Origin: Pyrus communis
Taxonomy: Eukaryota; Streptophyta; Magnoliopsida; Rosales; Rosaceae
Length of the DNA: 64,000 bases
Direction: 5' to 3'
Assembly (NCBI RefSeq): GCF_963583255.1
Contig: NC_084803.1
Span: 2,493,121-2,557,120, forward strand
Part shown: piece after piece, positions 55,885-64,000 of the stretch
How positions within the stretch are numbered: the first letter of the stretch is position 1
Layout: every line of letters begins with the position of its first letter
The notes under the pieces: generated by a model
What the model was told of the DNA's origin: nothing
Databases searched by the model: none
The model's input: only the letters and a program-made list of their open reading frames with translations
Program-made: the position numbers and the translations under genes

Positions 55885-56884
55885 ATGGCGAGCTGTGTGT
55901 GCTGCAGGCCGTCGATTGTGGCCAGACCCATTCAAAACGACGGCTTTCCAACGTCGTTGGGAGCTCTAAATTGCGTTGGGGTTGTCGTACCTTACGGTAC
56001 AAGCACGAGGTCCTTCAGAAGGGTTTGCGGCGTGCGAGCTTCCGCTGTGGACTCGTATGAAAGTTCATCGAATTTCGCTAATCGCATGGAAAAAGCTTGG
56101 TTAATCTCTAAGGTAATTCTTATCAACTGAGTTAATCTCTGAGGTAATTCGTATTAAATGACTCTGTCTTCCGTAAATTGGGTCTGGTTTTATTTAGAAA
56201 TGATGTTTAATGAGATTGAATTCGATAATTAGGTCTGACCAAAACCCTAATGGAGTGAAAATTTCAGATTGAATCTTGATGAAACGTACCTTATGCATTT
56301 TTCCGTTTGTTTTGTCATTCGATTCTCATTTGATTTATTCAATCCAACGACTAGGAAAAAAGAGGGAGAAAAGGCGAGTGCGGCAATCATTTCAGATGAA
56401 ATTTAGCTGTGCTTGGTGTAATAGAAGGATAGAACATGGATATAATTTGGTTTAGTTTAGGTGCTACGAGAACTCCATTCAAAATCACCCACACAAATCT
56501 ATTGGTTGTTGTCTAAATCCTCCATGTTTTTGGTACTTGCAGCAACCGAGGCCTATTGCTTGTTCTTCTTGCAACTCGAATGGACATACTGAGTGCAAAT
56601 GGTGTGCCGGTACAGGCTTCTTTATTCTCGGCGATAACATGCTTTGCCAAGTCTCTCCAAAAAGTACAACTTGCGTTATTTGTACTGGAAAGGTAAGTCA
56701 TCTCGCCACAGTCAGTGATTCTTACTACCGTCTTCAATTTCCGATATGCATTTGGATTTTCTGCTATAAATAGTACATGACAAAAACCCGTCTCATGTTT
56801 CTCCAGGGTTCAATTCGTTGTTCCGACTGTAAAGGAACGGGCTTTCGTGCCAAGTGGTTAGGACAGCCACCTATTTCCAAGTAG
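55885..56884 (+). CDS. Plastid-type DnaJ cysteine-rich zinc-finger protein (BSD2-like)
   Basis: A small protein of 151 residues. Exons are 55885-56112, 56543-56692 and 56807-56884. The N-terminal 65 residues, rich in Ser, Arg and Val and starting MASCVCCRPSIVARP, look like a chloroplast transit peptide. The rest is a DnaJ-type zinc finger without a J domain, with four cysteine pairs: CSSCNSNG, CKWCAGTG, CVICTGKG and CSDCKGTG. Proteins of this kind (BSD2, PSA2, LQY1 relatives) help fold or assemble photosynthetic complexes; the specific client here is unknown. The ATG at 55885 is the first in frame. Confidence 0.82.
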
Positions 56885-57279
56885 CCGCCTACTGTCGGTA
56901 AGCTTCAACCGTCGGAGCTACTACACAAATTGTAGTAACATCTTAATCATGTAGTAACAGTTCTTCGTTTCTCAAGTTTTGATAGTTGCTTATTCTTTAA
57001 ATTGTGTAGTTAAATCAACCCACAGAACATCACCCTTAACCAGTTCGCCTCATTCATCTTAGTTTTTGGAATGTAAAACTATCGTTGCCTCGGCTGGTTC
57101 TGTTATCAAATTGATTTATTGTTAGAAATATTGATACGAAGTTTTGCACGCCATCGTTGATTCTGTGTACAATACTGATTTACTGTTGCAGTATCGGGTA
57201 TCCAATACAATGCATATTCATATTCAAACCGAACGTATTCAGATATACACATGAACATCACTGAACAAGACCAGTTGCC
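56885..57279. other. Spacer between convergent genes
   Basis: The 3' flanks of the DnaJ zinc-finger gene (+) and the SKA2-like gene (-), about 400 bp. No other feature. Confidence 0.5.
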
Positions 57280-58865
57280 TTAGACTATAGCCGAAAAGAG
57301 CAACTGATTGATATCCTCCGAATCCGAATCGCGATTCTCATCCTCTGCACAAACAAAGCTTTGTCAAGATACTTTAAAAAACTCCATATAAACCTACTGC
57401 TGAGTTTACATTCTAAACCGTAAACCATGGAGTCACCATCAACGAAGGGCATTCCTTCTCGAGTTTTTGCATCTCTTAAAAAATAATGTTTCGTCGCAAT
57501 AGCAAGCCCGAGCATGACATGCTCTTCAACCAAAAGAAGGAAATAAAATCGAAACAAAGCCTAAAACTGGCCAATAACTACCAACATAATTGACAAATCC
57601 ATAGTTCACGAAAAAGTTGAACAGCAACACAAGACATGGAGAATTTCCTTCTGTTCCTTATTCTATAGAAACAAATAGGACCAATTTTGATACCCCTTCC
57701 CTAATTTACCGACGAAGTACTAATATCTACACCCAGCAGTTTTTTTCTTTAGTACATCAATATTTTTACACTAAGGGAATAGGAAGTTCGGCCAAGCCAC
57801 ACAATGGGTAGCCTAATTTGGTATCGAATTTGTCATCCATGAGATTCGAACCTAAGATCTCTCACTTTCAAATGAAGAAGAATATCATCAGACCGTAGTA
57901 CTGAGCGACAACGGTAATTACAGTGTTAACGGTAAGAGTTTACCTGTTTTTGATCTGACTTGAGCCGTCCACTCATCAATGACCTGCATAAAAGATCAAT
58001 GTGGTGATAAGCTTATGTTCTAAATAAGACCGAAAAATGTAAGAAAGGTGAAGTGGCTGAGAATGTGGCAAGGCATAATTCTGTTACCCGCCACGGGATA
58101 TCTGTGGACGGGCATTTCTTTAGAAACATTGCCTAGCAATAGTGTTTAATCTTGGTTGCTTGCTGGAAAATGGTGCAAATACTCGAACACCATCTGGAAA
58201 ACTAGACAACCGTTCACATAGGTACCGCTAACAACAACAAACAACACAAATACTAAAAATTCGATTACCAGCATTCATTTCGTCGAAATCAAATCAAGCA
58301 TTCACCAGCATTTCGGCATATTAACGCAACCGATGCATAAAATTTGGATTCACTCTGACTACCATTCTATCAATCGGCTGGCTCCAACATTTACACACAT
58401 GGTAATGAAAATGAAATGTATACAAAAGAAACTAACCTGATTGAAGTTAGCAAAAGCAGAATCATCCGAATCAGCGTCGGCGAAAACTCCCATCGACGTC
58501 TCCATCCGCTGCAACTGATTTCTGTTCCCAACCAGAGTCGTCCTCGCCTTATCAATCAAATCCTTCAAAACCCAAAACCCAAAAATCAAAATCGAAAACT
58601 AAAAATTTCCCAATTTCAGCCGAATTTTTTTGAAAATGACCTGTTTGGCAGAGAGAAGTTGGCGGCAGTGATCTTCCAAGGTCGACAATTCTTCTTGAAT
58701 CTTCTTTATCCTCGAAACCAGCTTCATCGGGTTGGCATTGTCCGGGTAGATTTGCTGGAACTCCCTCTCGAGCCGGTGATGAACCACCGTCAGATCGTGG
58801 TTCGCTTTCGTCAGCAGCTTCACCAAGCCGTCCGTCGCTTCGTGGTGTTCGCCTACGTGTCCCAT
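57280..58865 (-). CDS. SKA2: Spindle and kinetochore-associated protein 2 homolog
   Basis: A coiled-coil protein of 151 residues expected at kinetochores, where the SKA complex couples chromosomes to microtubules. Exons on the minus strand are 58865-58641, 58562-58437, 57983-57944 and 57344-57280; phases close. The N-terminal helix (LVKLLTKANHDLTVVHHRLE, then FQQIYPDNANPMKL) and second coil (IKKIQEELSTLEDHCRQLLS, then LIDKARTTLVGNRNQLQRME) match the SKA2 family. The tail is acidic with Ser (EDENRDSDSED) and ends QLLFSAIV. The 599-bp third intron contains a SINE in reverse orientation relative to the window. Function is inferred from the family. Confidence 0.8.
57765..57909 (-). mobile_element. 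tRNA-derived SINE, copy 3, in a SKA2 intron
   Basis: On the minus strand the head is GTCGCTCAGTACTACGGTCT, then TTTGAAAGTGAGAGATC and B-box-like GGTTCGAATCTCATG, the same family as the copies at 44426 and 44671. It is in the same orientation as the SKA2-like transcript. The poly-A side reaches towards the T-run at about 57740, so that end is approximate. Confidence 0.65.
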
Positions 58866-60544
58866 CTCCTCAGAGCTTCACTTTCTCTCTCCCAGGGTTT
58901 TCTGCTCGCTCTGTAATAATGGGCGGTTTTGAATTTTGCTTTTGCAGAAATGGGCCGAATTTCAGGCCCATTTATAATAACTGTACATTAGAGGCCCAAT
59001 TGCTTCCAGGATGATGGCCGACACGGGTGGGTTACCTTGAAGCAATCTCTTGATCATCTAAACTAAAGTCTGATTTTAGCAAAACCCGCGTAGAACTTTC
59101 GGAAACGTAGATGCTATTTGCTTTCCTAGAATGACCGTTAACCTTTAAGGACAAATATTACTATAAGTGCTTTGACCACCTTTTATCGGTTCATTCAAAA
59201 AGCTTTACATGTGTTTCTTGAAGAGGCACATGCTTCTCCAAGAAGAACTTCCAAAGTATTTTTCACATCAAAGTGCTTTTCATCTAAAACTGATTTTAGC
59301 ATTTCTACATATGCGGTCAAAAAAACAACTTGTTATTATCTGAAAACACTCTTAACCACAAGTGTTTGGTATTACTTGTAAAAAACCAAACAAGGTACCT
59401 CAAGCCATTTGACACTTGAACTTGATGCGGTTGGGCTTGGACTTCATTCAAACAAGAGTAAAAAGGACCAAGATTGTCTCGCCTCTTACTTTTCATCCCT
59501 TCCATCCCCTCCTATTTTTTCAGTTATTGATTTTATGACAAGTTAATTTAATGCTCTAGATTCTGTCACCTCACCAACAGCTCCAAAGCATCTTTAAAGC
59601 CCAATTTTCCAAACTTTTTCTGTTGCCTTTCCCGCCCCCTCCTAACTGCTTTTAAGATGCCTTTGTTTCTGATAAGCATTTTACATTGCTCTGTTTTATA
59701 TCATGTTTTGATGTTAAGACAAAAGTAAGAGAGCCTTGGTTGGAAAATGAGATTTCATGCCAATACATGCTTACATTACAAGCACAACTTTTCTGCAAAT
59801 TCAAAATTAATAAGCACAGAATATGTAGATTCAAAATTACACACAAAAAATTTGTTTTGCAGAAACCAACAGGATCCACAACTATCTAACTCAATAACTT
59901 TGCCTACAACCTCTTGTACTTTACAATAGAAGCAAAATTTTCAATCAAGCCTTTGGTAATGCAGCGTGAAGAATGTCCAAGATAACTATAAGTTGCCTTT
60001 CTGCAATCTCTATGTATGGCATAGCTACTTCTGCAATAATAATAAGTTGGTTTCCTCTCTTCATCTCCAGTGCTCACCACTTCCATTCAAATTCAAAGCC
60101 TACAATAATAATTTTTTAAGGATACAAATGAAATTATACCATGAACATAACAAAAGCAACACAAATATATGAAATATATCGAAAAGCTTTACTTGACTAC
60201 GCGTGGTATTAGATGCTTGAAAATCTTACTGTGCAAGGGAATAACCTGTGGAATTTGTTCGATGTAACGATCCGTTATTTTTAAAGATCGGATCAAAATT
60301 CAACGGTCACATGCTCATCTAAGTCTAAACAACCAAAAAGATTCCCACCTTTTTTCTTGAAGAAACAGAAACAGACCCCCCTCCACTTTCTGCTTCCTTC
60401 TTCTCCAAGAAACACCAGCTAAACTGTGGCAGACGCTTTAAACCTCCACCTTCAAAACCCTCTCTCCCTCTCTCTCTCTCTCTCACTCTCTCTACCTTAC
60501 TCTCAGTAATCACAGTGTAAGTTTTCTCTCTCTAAAATCACACT
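58866..60544. other. Intergenic between SKA2 and DRP3 (divergent promoters)
   Basis: 5' flanks of two divergent genes. About 59160-59345 resembles the dispersed AAGTGCTTTT repeat. A (CT)n run at about 60462-60493 lies in the DRP3 5' UTR. No coding region supported. Confidence 0.4.
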
Positions 60545-63375
60545 ATGGGAGAAAAAGCTATGGAAGTCCACTCCTCGGCGACCGCTCCAAGACCTTCAGT
60601 GACGATTGGCTCGTCGCTAATTCCGATGATCAACAAGCTCCAGGACATTCTCGCGCCGGTGGGCAGCGATATGCCGCAGATTTCGCTGCCTCAAGTGGCG
60701 GTCGTGGGAAGCCAGAGCAGCGGGAAATCGAGCGTCCTCGAAGCCCTCGTTGGCCGCGACTTCCTCCCCCGCGGCCGCGACATCTGCACTCGGCGGCCGC
60801 TCGTGCTGATGCTCGAGAATCGCGCGGCGATGCCCGGTGATGAACACACAGAATGGGGCGAGTTCCGCCACTTGCCCAGTAAACACTTCTACGACTTCTC
60901 CGCAATCCGCCGCGAAATTCAGGTACGGATTGAGCTTCTTCTTCATCAATGCTGCTTCTAGTTTACTGGTTTGTGATAAATTAACCATTGTTTTGTCAGC
61001 GCAGGCGGAGACGGATAGGGAGGCCGGATTGAACAAAGGGGTTTCGGATAAGCAAATCCGGCTGAAGATTACCTCTCCGAATGTGCTTAATATGACTCTG
61101 GTTGATTTGCCTGGAATCACGAAAGTTCCGGTGGGAGATCAACCAAGAGACATAGAAGGAATGGTTAGGAAGATGATTATGCACTATATTATCCAGCAAA
61201 ACTGTATTATATTGGCGGTTAGTCCTGCGAATTCGGATTTGGCAAACTCCGATGCGCTACAGATGGCTAGAGAAGCCGACCCGACTGGTACCTGCACATT
61301 TTACTTATGAATTCGACTTTTACATCGAATACATAGTGTACTGACGCAAATGTATTAACAGGTTTTCGAACAATCGGTGTGATCACCAAGGTTTGTGATC
61401 TCCTCTTAGACTCCGGTTTATTAGATGCCTCAGTTGTTGTATAATATGACAATGTTGTTCTATCTGTAGCTTGATATAATGGACAGGGGCACCGATGCTT
61501 GTGACTTTTTGCTTGGGAAAACTATTCCGCTGCAGCTCGGTTATGTTGGTGTTGTGAATCGTAGCCAGGAGGTATGAATTGTTCAAATAGCTTCTTTGTA
61601 GCATCCATTTGTTTTGTTTAGTACATTGCTAAGTTTTACTCTTACAAAAGAAAATGTGGGTGCAAGGTTCAGGCTCTATTACTGAAGTGTTATTCTTGTG
61701 ACACAGGACATCAATAAAAACCGTGGGATTGCTGCTGCCCTTGCTTACGAGGAGAAATTCTTCAATAGGCACCCTGTACTGTTTGCTTTCTTTGTATTTA
61801 GAGAAAAATGATAATTGTTTGTCTTGGCACTTAACATCTTTATTACATGTTAAAGGTATATAGTAATCTCTTGGATCATTGCGGCATGCCCCAGTTAGCA
61901 AGGAAGTTGAATCAGGTTGGTATGAACCAAAGGCATAACAAAGTTATACTGAAGGGAAATGAAATTCTTAGGTGGTTATGTATCATTTTTTATTTTATAT
62001 TATTGCGTACTGTATTTGTTTTTGCACTGTTGTCATGGTCGATTTCTGTGTTAGATTCTGGAGCAGCATATCAGAAGGGTTCTCCCCGATTTGAAGGCTC
62101 GGTTGAATTCTCAAATGGTTTCTGTTTCGAAAGAATTGCAAGCATATGGGCTACCTTTAGGAACTAAAGTGAGTTGCAAAACAACTTATGAGCTGCTGGT
62201 ATTTTCTACTGCATTTAATGCATGCAGAGAGTTAGAAAACAACTGTTCCCTACATATAGTTGAATTGTTGCATTCACATCCAAACACTATGTCCAAGTCC
62301 AGTGCGCATTTGCGTCATCATTTTTTCTTAATCACATTGGCAGGACCCTTGTCCTCTTCTTTTTTATTTATATTCATGACCAGTCTATAAAGATATTTTG
62401 CTAGATAGTGTTGACTGTGCACCATGATGGAAGACTTGTACTTTTGATCGTAGTAAGTAATTGGGATTTTGTTGTTATTGGTTTGAAAACTTGAAATTGC
62501 TGCTGCACATAGCAAAGTGCAAAGACAGATGCATTCACATTCAAAAACTTACCCCTCTTACTTTCTCTTGTTATTGGAATAGATTATATACTCTTCACTT
62601 TTTAGTTGTTTCTAACCATTTTTTGTCACTTGTCCTGAACCAGATGGATCAGGGAATGATTCTGTTGAACATTTTGACAAAATATTGTGAAGGTGAGATT
62701 TCGATGTGTGTTATTTGTTAAATGTCAATCTTTTACTTGCCTGCATGACTTGGAATCATGTATGATATTCCTCAAAGGACCACTTAATTTGTCTTTCTTA
62801 GATTTGTTAGTGCTTTTTTTTTTTTCCCAAGAATTGGATTTGTATTTGTCATAGAGAGAGAGAGTACCGTATTACATTAGCCAACTTCTCAAGGAGTATT
62901 TACTAGTGAAAGCTATCAGGCGTTTCTGTGACTGGTTATGAAGCGTGTGATAGTGAAAGAAATTCCTGCAATGGGGTTAGGGTGCAGTAGAGCTGGAAGG
63001 AAATCCACCCAATCCAATTTGCACGAGTGAGAAATACTGTCAAGTTGATTTCTCTAATATTTTTTTTTTCTCTCAGAATAAGTTAATATTACCGCTTACC
63101 TTATCATATGAACTTTACTGACCTGAGAAACTATGCGTTTGTGGAAAATAACAATGATGTCAAATGGACTTAACCATGTGGCTCGACTGAAATTAATGTA
63201 AAAGGAAAGCCTTTCTCTAAAGTCTTGTAGTTTTCTTTAATTTTTGTAATCATGGTTTTTATGATTCTAAGCAACTTGTTTTTAGGACATTTATACTAAT
63301 AGAGCATGCTGTTCAAGTACTATCTTGTTTGTTGTTATTTTCATCTTAGCTGTTTTCACTGATGCTGTTAATGTT

Positions 63376-63427
<52 letters not shown>

Positions 63428-63926
63428 AATGGACAGCTTTTGCTGCCATGGTGGAGGGAAAAAGTCAGGAGATGTCAACAAAAGAATTGTCAGGAGGAGC
63501 CAGGATCCACTACATTCTCCAGTCAATTTTTGTAAAAAGCTTGGAGGTACAATGCACTATAGTTTTTTCTAAACATGCAATTTCTTTAATGACCTTTGTT
63601 AATTGTTTATATTGCTTCGTCCTTTTGGTAAATTTTAATCTAAAACCATAGACTACTATGTCGTCAGTTGCTGTCCTCTGCATATTTGTTTGGTGTCAGC
63701 GTACCGTGAAATTTGTCTTGAAGAAAACCGTAGTCTTATGTATAACATTTTCAAGGCATCGAGTTGTAGAATTAATGTTCCAGTGTAAGACATGTACCAT
63801 CAGATTGGCTATACTAACTCTGAGGAATTGTAGGGTGTGGACCCCTCCGACGATCTAACTGATGATGATATTCGAACGGCTATTCAAAATGCTTCTGGTG
63901 CGAAAAATGCTCTATTTGTGCCTGAG
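60545..63926 (+). CDS. DRP3: Dynamin-related protein 3 (mitochondrial/peroxisomal fission), N-terminal part
   Basis: A large GTPase that pinches mitochondria and peroxisomes; the gene continues past the window. Exons are 60545-60922, 61005-61287, 61362-61390, 61470-61571, 61707-61775, 61856-61915, 62055-62168, 62644-62692, 63437-63546 and 63834-63926, all in phase. GTPase motifs are intact: P-loop GSQSSGKSS at 55-63, the switch threonine region [14 protein letters not shown] at 160-163, TKLD at 229-232 and VVNRSQE. The middle domain begins [20 protein letters not shown], and the stalk block [20 protein letters not shown] matches DRP3A/3B better than DRP1 or DRP5. Which of A or B cannot be told. 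Some usually conserved stalk positions differ (for example [16 protein letters not shown]), so it may be a diverged DRP3-like copy. Confidence 0.9.
63377..63424. repeat. (TC)n tract beside a 3' splice site of DRP3
   Basis: About 24 TC units end 12 bp before the acceptor of the exon starting at 63437. It probably serves as an extended polypyrimidine tract. Length variation is likely. Confidence 0.92.
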
Positions 63927-64000
63927 GTGAGTATAATGATGATTACATGCTGTAGTTTTGCATTTTCCCTAGTATAACGCCGATGCCCTTGGTTCTACTC

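Noticed and set aside
60617..61120. Minus-strand protein over the DRP3 exons
   Set aside because: It is the antisense of GC-rich exons and continues across an intron only by chance; the plus-strand dynamin motifs are decisive.

Overview
This is nuclear DNA of a flowering plant: intron-rich dicot genes with GT..AG splice sites, AT-rich spacers, (GA)n/(CT)n tracts near gene starts and many small transposons. Two 5S-derived Cassandra LTRs, tRNA-derived SINEs and MITE families that I associate with Rosaceae suggest a Rosaceae tree (apple, pear or Prunus type). That assignment is inference; no sequence search was run.

Layout. 1-1735 (+): 3' part of the splicing factor SR140/U2SURP. 2422-6208 (-): a Myb/SANT-like (L10-interacting MYB type) gene built from four repeated exon pairs. 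8313-10277 and 19176-21134 (+): two paralogous L-type lectin receptor kinases, separated by 9 kb of transposon debris that includes a tandem 1.33-kb duplication. 22102-46809 is a run of genes all on the minus strand: UBP22 (SAGA deubiquitinase), a 100-residue cytochrome-b5-like MAPR protein, EMC4, an SLC35F5/EamA-type transporter, a B3-like protein, the MGDG synthase MGD1 and, after a 6.6-kb MITE/SINE-rich gap, a VQ-motif protein. 48.9-54.9 kb is a nested LTR stack: an old solo LTR, split by a young Copia element, followed by a Cassandra solo LTR. 55885-56884 (+): a DnaJ-type zinc-finger protein. 57280-58865 (-): a SKA2-like kinetochore protein. 60545 to the window end (+): a DRP3-type dynamin, incomplete.

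The genes are unrelated housekeeping and signalling functions; there is no operon-like pathway. Exon boundaries were assigned by reading splice sites and checking phase, and each complete multi-exon model closes in frame. From memory, several products have Arabidopsis counterparts that lie close together (LecRK-IX.1, EMC4 and UBP22 on chromosome 5; MAPR2, a SANT gene and a SKA2 gene on chromosome 2), which would fit conserved gene order.

The most unusual structure is the outer end of the young Copia element. Its 5' LTR is followed by a 155-nt inverted copy of itself and a 73-nt direct copy, and the whole is enclosed by one 5-bp target-site duplication. Also worth attention are the exon-pair quadruplication in the SANT gene, a Cassandra LTR inside a foldback element, a MULE-type MITE pair with 9-bp duplications, and a SINE inserted in a MITE with an exact 9-bp duplication. 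I found no evidence of a wholly new biological system.
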